Shown here: piece after piece, positions 29,425 through 37,122 of the stretch
How the letters are laid out: every line of letters begins with the position of its first letter
Position numbering within the stretch: position 1 is the stretch's first letter
Assembly (NCBI RefSeq): GCF_001419985.1
Contig: NZ_LJAL01000008.1
Coordinates: 62,001-126,000 of the forward strand
Reading direction: 5' to 3'
Origin: Loktanella sp. 5RATIMAR09
GTDB lineage: Bacteria > Pseudomonadota > Alphaproteobacteria > Rhodobacterales > Rhodobacteraceae
DNA: 64,000 nt
Notes under the pieces: generated by a model
What the model saw: only the letters and a program-made list of their open reading frames with translations
Database searches by the model: none
Told to the model about the DNA's origin: nothing
Position numbers and translations under genes: made by a program

Positions 29425-29453
29425 AAAGGGTCGCCCGCGGGGCGGCCCTTTTT
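29425..29453 (+). terminator. Terminator after the binding-protein gene
   Basis: Stem AAGGGTCGCC / GGCGGCCCTT (one G-T pair), then five Ts. It is placed between the binding-protein gene and the stop of the convergent oxidoreductase, and probably tunes binding-protein excess over the permeases. Confidence 0.85.
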
Positions 29454-29456
29454 CGT

Positions 29457-30539
29457 TCAGCCCTTGGCAAACCGTTGCGGACGGTAAGGCGCGATCATCG
29501 CCGCATCAGCGTTATCCAGACGACCCGCAATATCCTTGGCAATCAGCTCTGCAATGATCGGCCCAAGCGTGATGCCGGAATGCAGCACAGCCACGTAAAC
29601 CCCCTCGGCCACAGCTCCCACAACAGGCAAACCATCCTGCGGCACAGGGCGATCTGCGCGGACAACTTCGGCCCAGCGTGCATCGGCGAGGCCATCAAAA
29701 AGGCCGCGCAAACGCACCATGGCCAGATCAGCTGCGTCATGTGGCGTTTGCTGTAGCTCTTCTGCGGTGTCGCCTTGGTGTCCGACCGAGACAGGCATCA
29801 GGATTTGCCCGGCGGGTTCCTGCCTGATCTCGCCGTCGGGTGTTGCCAGAATATGCTGCAAGATCTTCTTTTGCCGGTTGGTGCGCAGGATATAGGCAGG
29901 GCGCGGCACCAGCGGGATCGTGCAATCAATGCTCTGCACCAGTGTGGTGGTGCCGGTCCCCGCCGCAATAACGACCTGATCGGCTGCGATCACGCCCTGG
30001 ACTGTCTCAATCCCTACCCCACGTCCGTTGTGCGTCCTGATCCCGGTAACTGCCACATTGCTGATTACCCTTGCGCCCGCATCCTGCGCTGCGGCCAGAA
30101 ATGCCCTTGCCAGATCACCCGAAGAGGCCGCCCCCTCGCTGGGAAAGAAGAGCGCCCGTTCAGGGACGGTTTTCAGTGCCGGTTCACGCGCGGACACCGC
30201 CGCTTTGCCGATCACCTCAACTGGATAATCAAATCCGCGCAATCGGGCGTAGGTTTGCTCCATCTCTGCCTGGGGCATATCCCAGCAAAGACATCCCTGC
30301 CACGCGACAGGCGCAGGCACATCGTGCAACAGGCGGTGCCATGCGCGAATGCCTGCCGCACGCAGGTGGTGGTGGTCGTCGTCCAGATAAAAGCTTGCGT
30401 TGATCCAGCCAAAGGCGGCACTTGTCGCATCTGGCGCGCCGCTTGCGACAACCGTAACGCGATGCCCCCCGCGCGCAAGTTGCAGCGCCGTTGCGGCCCC
30501 GATGATGCCAGCGCCCACAATAATGACAGACTGTTCCAT
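29457..30539 (-). CDS. FAD-dependent amino-acid/amine oxidoreductase (DadA-like)
   Basis: A 360-residue protein from the ATG at 30539, with GGAG upstream. The N-terminal dinucleotide motif is VIIVGAGIIGAATALQLA, and the C-terminus has the FAD-contacting VAVLHSGITLGPIIAELIA. It belongs to the glycine/D-amino-acid oxidase group that oxidises C-N bonds of amino acids or secondary amines. It is inserted, in the opposite direction, between the binding-protein and permease genes, so it probably acts on the imported compound. Confidence 0.88.
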   Translation of the reverse strand: MEQSVIIVGAGIIGAATALQLARGGHRVTVVASGAPDATSAAFGWINASFYLDDDHHHLRAAGIRAWHRLLHDVPAPVAWQGCLCWDMPQAEMEQTYARLRGFDYPVEVIGKAAVSAREPALKTVPERALFFPSEGAASSGDLARAFLAAAQDAGARVISNVAVTGIRTHNGRGVGIETVQGVIAADQVVIAAGTGTTTLVQSIDCTIPLVPRPAYILRTNRQKKILQHILATPDGEIRQEPAGQILMPVSVGHQGDTAEELQQTPHDAADLAMVRLRGLFDGLADARWAEVVRADRPVPQDGLPVVGAVAEGVYVAVLHSGITLGPIIAELIAKDIAGRLDNADAAMIAPYRPQRFAKG

Positions 30540-30593
30540 TTTTAACGTCTCCTGCTGCCGCAAACCCGCATTGCGCCGCGTAAATGCGCGCTG

Positions 30594-30610
30594 CGCGTTG
30601 ACTTAACGCG
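30594..30610. promoter_or_regulatory. Inverted repeat between divergent oxidoreductase and permease genes
   Basis: CGCGTT-N5-AACGCG lies midway in the 115-base divergent gap. A TTGACT hexamer (30598-30603), a possible -35 element for the permease operon, falls within it. It is a candidate operator; no regulator gene is adjacent. Confidence 0.4.
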
Positions 30611-30654
30611 GCAATTGTTGGACGGATTAACAACCCAACGCAATAAGACGATTG

Positions 30655-31539
30655 ATGTTCAGTTACTGTACGGATCCTGCCACCCTTGAAGGCTTCCAAT
30701 GGCTTAGCTGCTACCTGACCACAGGCAAGCACATGTCCATGTACTACGCCTTCGGGACGGTTTTGCTGCTTCTTGCGATTACGGCCCCTACGGCGCTGGC
30801 TTTTGGTTTTGCAGGTGCGTCAGCGGCGCGCAGCACTGTGGCCCCGCTGCGCTGGATCGGCAAAACCTATATTGCCATCGTGCGCGGTATCCCCGATATC
30901 GCGTTTTTCCTGTTCTTTGTGATCGCGCTTGATCAGGCGTTCGAATATATCCGCCACCGCATCAAATGCCCCGACTGGACCGAGCCTGTGCGCCAAGGCA
31001 ACGACTTTGTCGTGTGTACTGCCGCAAAGCTGCCTTTGGGCAACGCGCCGCAATGGGTCCATGAAACCTACGGCTTCATGCTGGCCGTTCTGACCTTCGC
31101 TATCGTCTTCGGGGCCTTTGCCGCCAATGTTCTGTTTGGTGCCATGCGTGCCGTGCCCAAGGGCCAGCTTGAAACCGCCGAAGCCTACGGCATGAGCCGC
31201 CGCCAGACCTTTTGGCGCGTTTTGGTCCCGCAGATGTGGGTCTATGCCCTGCCCGGTCTTTCAAACCTCTGGATGGTGCTGATCAAGGCCACGCCACTGC
31301 TGTTTCTGCTGGGCGTTGAGGATATTGTTTACTGGGCGCGTGAACTGGGCGGAGCAAAGCAGCCGCAATTCACCGACTATCCGCACCCCGACTGGCGGAT
31401 GTGGTATTTCGGGGCGCTGCTGATTTTCTATCTGTGTTTCACCAAAGTGTCCGAAGTCGTGCTGGACCGGATCATGGCCAAACTGACCCACGGCCAAGCC
31501 ACCACCGCAGGTGAACGCCAACGCAAGGCGGCCGCATAA
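30655..31539 (+). CDS. Amino-acid ABC transporter permease (HisQ-like)
   Basis: A 294-residue inner-membrane permease from the ATG at 30655 (TTG 30652 also possible). It has several hydrophobic helices and the ATPase-contact motif ETAEAYGMSRRQTFWRVLVPQM (EAA loop). A roughly 50-residue soluble insertion around residues 95-130 (CPDWTEPVRQGNDFVVC) is longer than in HisQ. Its stop overlaps the next permease start by one base. Confidence 0.9.
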   Translation: MFSYCTDPATLEGFQWLSCYLTTGKHMSMYYAFGTVLLLLAITAPTALAFGFAGASAARSTVAPLRWIGKTYIAIVRGIPDIAFFLFFVIALDQAFEYIRHRIKCPDWTEPVRQGNDFVVCTAAKLPLGNAPQWVHETYGFMLAVLTFAIVFGAFAANVLFGAMRAVPKGQLETAEAYGMSRRQTFWRVLVPQMWVYALPGLSNLWMVLIKATPLLFLLGVEDIVYWARELGGAKQPQFTDYPHPDWRMWYFGALLIFYLCFTKVSEVVLDRIMAKLTHGQATTAGERQRKAAA

Positions 31540-32345
31540 TGAGCTGTTGGGAAACGATCGCCGATTACGCGCTGCGCAGCCAAGGCATTGGCGAGCGTTT
31601 GTTGCCGCGCAGTGACTTTACACTCTGCCAGCAATTCACGCTGATCGGGTCGGGCATGATCTGGAATATCTATTTCGGGGTCGTGGCGCTTTGCTTCGGC
31701 TTCTTTCTGGCCACAGCCGTGGCGATGGGCAAAGCCGCGCAAAACCCGCTGTTTCGCAAGCCTGCTGAATGGTTCATCTTTATCTTCCGCGGCTCGCCGT
31801 TGTTTATCCAGTTCTTCTTTGCCTATTTCCTTTTTCTCAGCCTCAAAAGCGTGAGCCCGTTTTTCGACCCCCTCACGTCGGCCTGGGCCGGTGCGTTGGT
31901 GGTGCTTTTCCTGAACACCGCCGCCTATTCGGGCGAGATTTTTTACGGTGCGCTGCAATCTATCCCCAAAGGCGATATCGAGGCGGCAGACGCTTATGGT
32001 CTTTCAGGCTGGACGCGCTTTCGCCGCGTGATCTGGCCAACCATGCTGCGGCTGGCATGGCCTGCCTATACCAACGAGGCGATTTTCCTGTTTCACGCCA
32101 CGACGCTTGTGTTCTTCTCGGGTTTTCCGGCAACACAACAGCGGGGCGACGCGCTTTATTATGCCAACTACTTTGCCGACAAGACCTTTAACCCCTTCGT
32201 CCCTTATCCGATCCTCGCAGGATATTTCATCATCCTGACGCTGATCGTTATCGGCCTTTTCGGCTTGGTGAATAGCCGCCTGAACCGGCATCTACCGCAG
32301 GATGCGCGCCGGAAAATCAAGGTGAGGCCACAGATTATCCGATGA
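31539..32345 (+). CDS. Amino-acid ABC transporter permease (HisM-like)
   Basis: The second permease half, 268 residues. It has the family motif FRGSPLFIQFFFAYF and the EAA loop DIEAADAYGLSGWTRFRRVIWPTM (given here only to mark it, near residues 147-170). It pairs with the preceding gene to form the membrane channel. The start overlaps the upstream stop (TAATG) and the end overlaps the glutamine-synthetase-like gene (ATGA), so this is one operon. Confidence 0.9.
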   Translation: MSCWETIADYALRSQGIGERLLPRSDFTLCQQFTLIGSGMIWNIYFGVVALCFGFFLATAVAMGKAAQNPLFRKPAEWFIFIFRGSPLFIQFFFAYFLFLSLKSVSPFFDPLTSAWAGALVVLFLNTAAYSGEIFYGALQSIPKGDIEAADAYGLSGWTRFRRVIWPTMLRLAWPAYTNEAIFLFHATTLVFFSGFPATQQRGDALYYANYFADKTFNPFVPYPILAGYFIILTLIVIGLFGLVNSRLNRHLPQDARRKIKVRPQIIR

Positions 32346-33673
32346 GTTGGCTTGATGACCATCCTGAAATCCGCAACCTGCGCTGTGGCGCTGCCGACCT
32401 GAACGGCCAGCCACGCGGGAAACGCATGCCGCGCAAATTTGCCCAGAAGCTGGAAAAAGAAGGCACGCGCTTTCCGCTGTCGGTCCTGAACCTTGATATC
32501 TGGGGCGAGGACATCGACGATAGCCCACTGGTGTTTGAAACAGGCGACGCCGACGGCCTACTGTTGCCGACCGAGCGGGGCTATGTGCCGATGCCTTGGC
32601 TACGCGCACCAACCGCCATTTTGCCGCTATGGGCGTTTCATGATGACGGCACACCTTTCTCTGGCGATCCACGCCATGCGCTGGCCCATGTGCTGAACCG
32701 CTACAACGAACACGGTCTGACACCGGTCGCGGCCACCGAGATGGAGTTTTATCTGGTCGACGACAGCGGCAAGAAAATCCGGCAACCCAAATCGCCACGC
32801 TCTGGAAAACGCCGCGCCGGTGCCGAGATCCTGTCCTTGCGTGCGCTTGATGCGTTCGATGAGTTCTTCAACGAGCTTTATGATGCCTGCGGTGCAATGA
32901 ATATTCCTGCCGAGGCCGCAATTTCCGAAGGCGGAATCGGCCAGTTCGAGGTGAACCTTGAACATGTGCCCGATGCGCTGAAGGCCGCAGATGATGCGTG
33001 GCTGTTCAAGATGCTGGTCCGCGGCCTTGCCCGCAATCACGGGATGGCGGCCAGCTTCATGGCCAAACCGTATGACGACTATGCCGGAAACGGGCTGCAC
33101 ACGCATTTTTCGGTGCAGGACAAGGACGGCAAGAACATCTTTGCCAATGATACCTTCGAAGGCACGCCCCTTCTGCAAAACGCGATCGCCGGCTGTCTGG
33201 CAGGCATCCCTGATCTGACACTGATCTTTGCACCGCATGGCAACAGCTATGAAAGGCTGGTGCCGGGCGCACATGCACCGACAAGCATTTGCTGGGCCCA
33301 TGACAACCGCACCGCCACTGTGCGCGTGCCGGGCGGCAGCTTTGGTGCACGCCGGATCGAACACCGCCTTGCGGGGGGTGACGTGAACCCCTACCTGTTC
33401 CTCGCGGCTGTGCTGGGGTCCGCGCTGGTGGGAATCGAGGACGGCATGACACCCCCTGCCCCGATCACGGGCAACGCCTATGACCAGAAGCTGCCGCAGG
33501 TGCCCGGCACCTGGGCGGATGCGATTGACCGGTTTGAACAAAGCACGCTTGCGCGGCGCATCTTTGATCCGCAGCTCGTGGATAATCTGGTTCGTACGAA
33601 ACGGCAGGAAATGCAGTATTTTGCAGAGATGTCGCCCGAAGAACAGCTCGACCATTATCTTGATCTTGTCTAA
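32342..33673 (+). CDS. Glutamine synthetase family protein (gamma-glutamyl ligase)
   Basis: A 443-residue ATP-dependent ligase of the GlnA superfamily. ATP/glutamate site motifs are GQFEVNLEHV, GNGLHTHFSVQDKDG and RRIEHRLAGGDVNPYLFLAA. The adenylylation tyrosine loop of housekeeping GlnA is not seen, and the gene sits in a transport/oxidation operon. Gamma-glutamylation of an imported amine, as in PuuA, is therefore more likely than ammonia assimilation. The substrate is unknown. Confidence 0.88.
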   Translation: MSWLDDHPEIRNLRCGAADLNGQPRGKRMPRKFAQKLEKEGTRFPLSVLNLDIWGEDIDDSPLVFETGDADGLLLPTERGYVPMPWLRAPTAILPLWAFHDDGTPFSGDPRHALAHVLNRYNEHGLTPVAATEMEFYLVDDSGKKIRQPKSPRSGKRRAGAEILSLRALDAFDEFFNELYDACGAMNIPAEAAISEGGIGQFEVNLEHVPDALKAADDAWLFKMLVRGLARNHGMAASFMAKPYDDYAGNGLHTHFSVQDKDGKNIFANDTFEGTPLLQNAIAGCLAGIPDLTLIFAPHGNSYERLVPGAHAPTSICWAHDNRTATVRVPGGSFGARRIEHRLAGGDVNPYLFLAAVLGSALVGIEDGMTPPAPITGNAYDQKLPQVPGTWADAIDRFEQSTLARRIFDPQLVDNLVRTKRQEMQYFAEMSPEEQLDHYLDLV

Positions 33674-33706
33674 TCCTATCCCCACCTGAAGGTTTGAGGT
33701 TCACCC

Positions 33707-34390
33707 ATGAAGATCGGCATATTGCAAACGGGCCATGCGCCGGATGAGCTGCTGCCAACAAGCGGCGATTATGACCGGCTTTTCCAGCGCCTGCTGGACG
33801 GGAACGGCTTTACATTCATCACATACAACGTGGTCGATATGGATTTTCCCGCCAGCATCAGCGATTGCGATGGCTGGCTGATCACAGGCTCCAAACACGG
33901 CGCCTATGAGGATCACCCTTTCATACCACCGCTTGAGATCTTTATCCGCGATGTCTATGCCGCCGATATTCCGCTGGTGGGGATCTGCTTTGGCCATCAG
34001 ATCATCGCACAGGCGCTGGGTGGAAAGGTGGAAAAATTCACCGGCGGCTGGGCCGTTGGCCACCAGACCTATGATTGGAATGGCAAGACGATTGCCCTGA
34101 ATGCCTGGCATCAGGATCAGGTTGTCGCATTACCCCAGGATGCGCAGGTCATTGCCAGCAATGATTTTTGTGCCGCAGCAGCCCTCGTTTATGGCAAGCG
34201 CGCATTCACAACACAGCCGCATCCCGAATTCGGCGCGGATTTTATCGCAGGTCTGGCCCAGCACCGTGGCCCGGGTGTTGTGCCTGACGCGCAACTGGCC
34301 GAGACAAGCGCAAACCTGGAAAAGCCCATTGATAATGCGTTGATCGCGGCACAGATCGCCAAGTTCTTCAAAGAGCGCACGCTGGCCTAA
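33707..34390 (+). CDS. Class I glutamine amidotransferase-like hydrolase
   Basis: A 227-residue protein with the Cys94 nucleophile in LVGICFGHQIIAQALGG and His172/Glu174 in TTQPHPEFGADF, a complete GATase triad. No synthase partner domain is present, so it may hydrolyse a gamma-glutamyl intermediate. PuuD does this in the putrescine route, although PuuD is of a somewhat different subgroup. It lies 33 bases after the ligase gene and 6 bases before the frameshifted oxidoreductase. Confidence 0.85.
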   Translation: MKIGILQTGHAPDELLPTSGDYDRLFQRLLDGNGFTFITYNVVDMDFPASISDCDGWLITGSKHGAYEDHPFIPPLEIFIRDVYAADIPLVGICFGHQIIAQALGGKVEKFTGGWAVGHQTYDWNGKTIALNAWHQDQVVALPQDAQVIASNDFCAAAALVYGKRAFTTQPHPEFGADFIAGLAQHRGPGVVPDAQLAETSANLEKPIDNALIAAQIAKFFKERTLA

Positions 34391-34396
34391 AGCCCT

Positions 34397-35697
34397 ATGA
34401 ACCCGCTCTACCGCAACGACCGCCCCGGCGCATTGCCCGATAGCTGGTATGTCGCATCAACCGATATCCCGCCCGAACGCCCGACCCTGAAGGGCGAGGT
34501 CACAATCGACGTTTGTATCATCGGCGCGGGCTATACCGGTTTGTCCGCAGCCCGCCATCTGGCGGCGAAAGGGCTTGATGTCATCGTGCTTGACGCGCAC
34601 CGCGTGGTTTTGGTGCCTCGGGGCGTAATGGCGGGCAGGTCTGCAGCGGCTATGACAAGGACCAGTCCACACTGATCAAACATGTGGGCCGCGACCGTGC
34701 CAATGCGCTCTGGCATTTGGCAGAAGAGGCCAAGGCGGACCTGCGTGATCTGTGCGTTCATATCCCCGAAGCGCGTTATACCGCAGGGTTGGTCCATGGC
34801 ACAATGACCGCCAAAGAGGCGGCGCATGATGCCGCGGAGGTCGACCTCTTGGTGCGTGAATACGGCTATACGGACGCGCGCATGTGCGACACCGATGAAA
34901 TGCGGGCATTGGTGAAATCGCCGCGCTATCATAGTGGTTTGCTTGATATGGGCGCGGGCCAAATCCACCCGCTACGCTATGCTCTGGGCTTGGCACGCAT
35001 GGCCGAGGCGGCGGGCGCGCGGATTTACGAACGCTCCGAGGTGCATCAGATCACCAAGGGCGATCCGGCGATTGTCGCCACGCACAAAGCCCGTATCAAA
35101 GCCCGCCATGTGATCCTTGCAGGCAACGGCTATCTGCCAAATCTGGAACGCAAGGTGGCCGCGCGGGTGATGCCTTTGAACAGCTTTATCAGTGCCACCG
35201 AACCTTTGGGCGCGCGTGCCGCCGACGTCATGGGGCAGGATATCGCCGTCAATGACAGCCAGTTCGTCGTGAACTATTTTCGTCTGTCAGAAGACGGACG
35301 GCTGCTTTTTGGCGGGCGTCCAAGCTATCGCATGGGGTTTCCGCAAGACATCGCGACCGTCATGCGCGAACGGATCGCGGCCGTCTTCCCGCAACTCAAG
35401 GGCGTCAAGATCGACTACGCGTGGGGCGGCACTTTGGGTGTGACTATTCCGCGTTTGCCGGCGGTGGAGCGCGTTGCACCCAATATCGTCTCTGCGGGCG
35501 GCTATTCGGGTCACGGCGTCGCGCTATCGGGGTTGGCGGGCAAAGTCATGGCCGAAGCCGTCGCAGGCCAAGCGGGACGATTTGACACGCTGGCGGATAT
35601 CAACGTGCCGCCTTTTCCGGGCGGCACCGCATTCCGCGCACCCCTTCTGGCACTGGCCATGACATGGTATTCGATGCGCGATCGCTTGGGGGTCTGA
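34397..35697 (+). pseudogene. FAD-dependent oxidoreductase (PuuB-like), interrupted by a one-base frameshift
   Basis: Two adjacent frames together encode one DadA/PuuB-type protein of about 433 residues. The first (34397-34675) has the FAD motif VCIIGAGYTGLSAARHLA. It runs correctly to residue 69 (LDAHR), then diverges. The -1 frame continues with FGASGRNGGQVCSGYDKDQS, the expected continuation, and stays open to 35697. The break lies at 34604-34609, where GTGGTTTT is read; GTGGGTTTT (one more G) would restore the family sequence RVGFGASGRNGG. This is either a real recent deletion or a sequencing error. A TTTT slip is possible, but the site is not a standard slippery heptamer. Expected role: oxidation of a gamma-glutamylated amine. 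Confidence 0.85.
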
Positions 35698-35820
35698 CCC
35701 CGGGCTGAGCCGACGGCTTGACCCTACAAAAGCGTCATTGTTCGCGTGCACTGGTGCGCCGATAGAAACACAAGGTTAAGGTAAAGAGCGGCGGCAACAG
35801 CCGCCCTTGCTGAAGTCGGG

Positions 35821-36369
35821 TTATTTGCCCAGCTTCGAAAGCTTTTCCTGCAATGCAGCGAGTTGGTCTTTGATTTCGCCGAGATCGTCGCCGTCTTTGC
35901 TGTCAGTGTCTTCCTGCTTGCCCGCGCCCGGGACCATACCGCCCGTCATTGCCTTGAAAAAGGCCTCTTGCTGGGCGCGCATCGCCTCAAAGCCGGGCAT
36001 GTTTGCGATAGGGCTGGCTTTGCCAATGTTTTCCATCGCCTTGGTCTGGCCTTCGCGCAGCATATCAAAACTGGCTTGCAGAAACTGCGGCACAACGGAC
36101 GCGGCCTGGCTTGTGTAGCTGCGCACGAGATCAGTCAGCACATCAACTGGTAAGACACTTTCCCCGCGGCTTTCGTGTTCTGCAATGATCTGCAGCAGAT
36201 ATTGGCGCGTCAGGTCGTCGCCTGATTTCAAATCAACGATCTGCACTTCGCGCCCTTCACGGATAAAGGCGGCGATATCTTCAAGGGTCACATAGTCGCT
36301 GGTCTCTGTGTTGTAGAGACGGCGGCTTGCGTAGCGCTTGATCAGCAGCGGTTTGTTGGTGTTGGCCAA
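35821..36369 (-). CDS. phaR: PHA synthesis repressor PhaR
   Basis: A DNA-binding repressor that also senses polyhydroxyalkanoate granules. The protein has 182 residues from a TTG at 36369, which is 8 bases after GGAGG. An upstream GTG at 36384 overlaps that ribosome site and is less likely. The N-terminal PHB/PHA accumulation DNA-binding domain reads LLIKRYASRRLYNTETSDYV and is followed by VQIVDLKSGDDLTR. The C-terminus is a coiled coil (QLAALQEKLSKLGK). It is the last gene on the strand after phaC and phaP; a dyad like its probable operator lies just upstream. Confidence 0.93.
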   Translation of the reverse strand: MANTNKPLLIKRYASRRLYNTETSDYVTLEDIAAFIREGREVQIVDLKSGDDLTRQYLLQIIAEHESRGESVLPVDVLTDLVRSYTSQAASVVPQFLQASFDMLREGQTKAMENIGKASPIANMPGFEAMRAQQEAFFKAMTGGMVPGAGKQEDTDSKDGDDLGEIKDQLAALQEKLSKLGK

Positions 36370-36391
36370 GAAACGTTCCTCCACAGAGATG

Positions 36392-36402
36392 TTGCAGTGC
36401 AG
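36392..36402. promoter_or_regulatory. Candidate PhaR operator at phaR
   Basis: TTGC-AGT-GCAG, a one-mismatch copy of the CTGC-N3-GCAG dyad found before phaP and phaC, lies 23-33 bases upstream of the phaR start. This suggests autoregulation. Confidence 0.55.
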
Positions 36403-36448
36403 AGAAGCCTATGCCGCGTCTGCGCAAAAAGAAAGCAAATAGCGCAAA

Positions 36449-36477
36449 ACAAAAAACGGCCCGCGAATGCGGACCGT
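36449..36477 (-). terminator. Terminator downstream of phaP
   Basis: On the minus strand a stem ACGGTCCGC / GCGGGCCGT (one mismatch) is followed by a run of six Ts. It separates the phasin transcript from phaR. Confidence 0.82.
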
Positions 36478-36525
36478 TCTTCGAAAATCAAACCCTCAGG
36501 GAGGCAAGGGCGATTTTACATAAAC

Positions 36526-36978
36526 TTACTTCGCAGCAGCAGTTGCCTTCTTGGCAGCAGCTGTCACGTCGTTTGTTGCTTTTTTCGCAGCAGCAGTCAT
36601 TTCCTCGGACATGTCTTTGCCAGCGGCAAGAACCAGTTCCATTGTCTGTGTCTGCACTTTTTTCGCGATTTCAGCGAAAGCAGACATGTGCTCGGCAGCG
36701 GATTCAGCAGACGCAGATGCAAAATCGGTCATTGCTTTTGCATAGTCGGCAGGCTCGGCCTTTGCTTTGGACATGGCTTCGATTTTTGCCAGTGTGTCCT
36801 GTGTCCACTTTGCAGACAGCTCGGCAGATTTGCCGGCGGCGTCGATTGCAACAGCAGACATTTTTTCAGCCAGGGCAGTCTGGTTCTTGAACTGCTCTTC
36901 CATTGCTTTGGTGTCTACAGGGAATGCGCCTGTCATGTCTTTGAAAATCGCGGTGAAGTCTTGTGCTTTAGCAGCCAT
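36526..36978 (-). CDS. phaP: Phasin (PHA granule-associated protein)
   Basis: A 150-residue amphipathic helical protein that coats PHA granules. The ATG at 36978 has AAGG upstream and gives MAAKAQDFTAIFKDMTGAFP; in-frame sequence further upstream is the control region. The middle has the phasin pattern of Ala/Lys/Glu helices. The C-terminus is a low-complexity Ala/Lys tail with repeats of TAAAKKAT, similar to other proteobacterial phasins. The upstream region has three TGC-rich dyads for PhaR. Confidence 0.9.
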   Translation of the reverse strand: MAAKAQDFTAIFKDMTGAFPVDTKAMEEQFKNQTALAEKMSAVAIDAAGKSAELSAKWTQDTLAKIEAMSKAKAEPADYAKAMTDFASASAESAAEHMSAFAEIAKKVQTQTMELVLAAGKDMSEEMTAAAKKATNDVTAAAKKATAAAK

Positions 36979-37040
36979 GGTATCAACCTTTCGGGTTCGG
37001 TGCGGGGGACACCCGCTGTTATCTCGTGACACCAATATGC

Positions 37041-37104
37041 ATGCTGCGGTGCAGCATTTCAAGTATTTTCTCTGCGCTGCAGCATATTTTTTCTGCAGCT
37101 GCAT
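37041..37104. promoter_or_regulatory. Three clustered PhaR-type dyads upstream of phaP
   Basis: ATGCTGC-GGT-GCAGCAT (37041-37057) and TCTGC-GCT-GCAGCAT (37071-37085) are dyads, and the short palindrome TGCAGCTGCA lies at 37094-37103. The cores are 28 and 21 bases apart. PhaR of related bacteria (Paracoccus, Rhodobacter) is known to bind TGC-rich CTGC/GCAG dyads. The sites lie 63-126 bases before the phaP ATG. Confidence 0.7.
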
Positions 37105-37122
37105 ATTTTCGAAAAATTTGAA

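Noticed and set aside
34604..34612. Programmed -1 ribosomal frameshift in the FAD oxidoreductase
   Set aside because: Only TTTT is present, without an X-XXY-YYZ heptamer or an obvious downstream pseudoknot; a single-base deletion or sequencing error explains it more simply.
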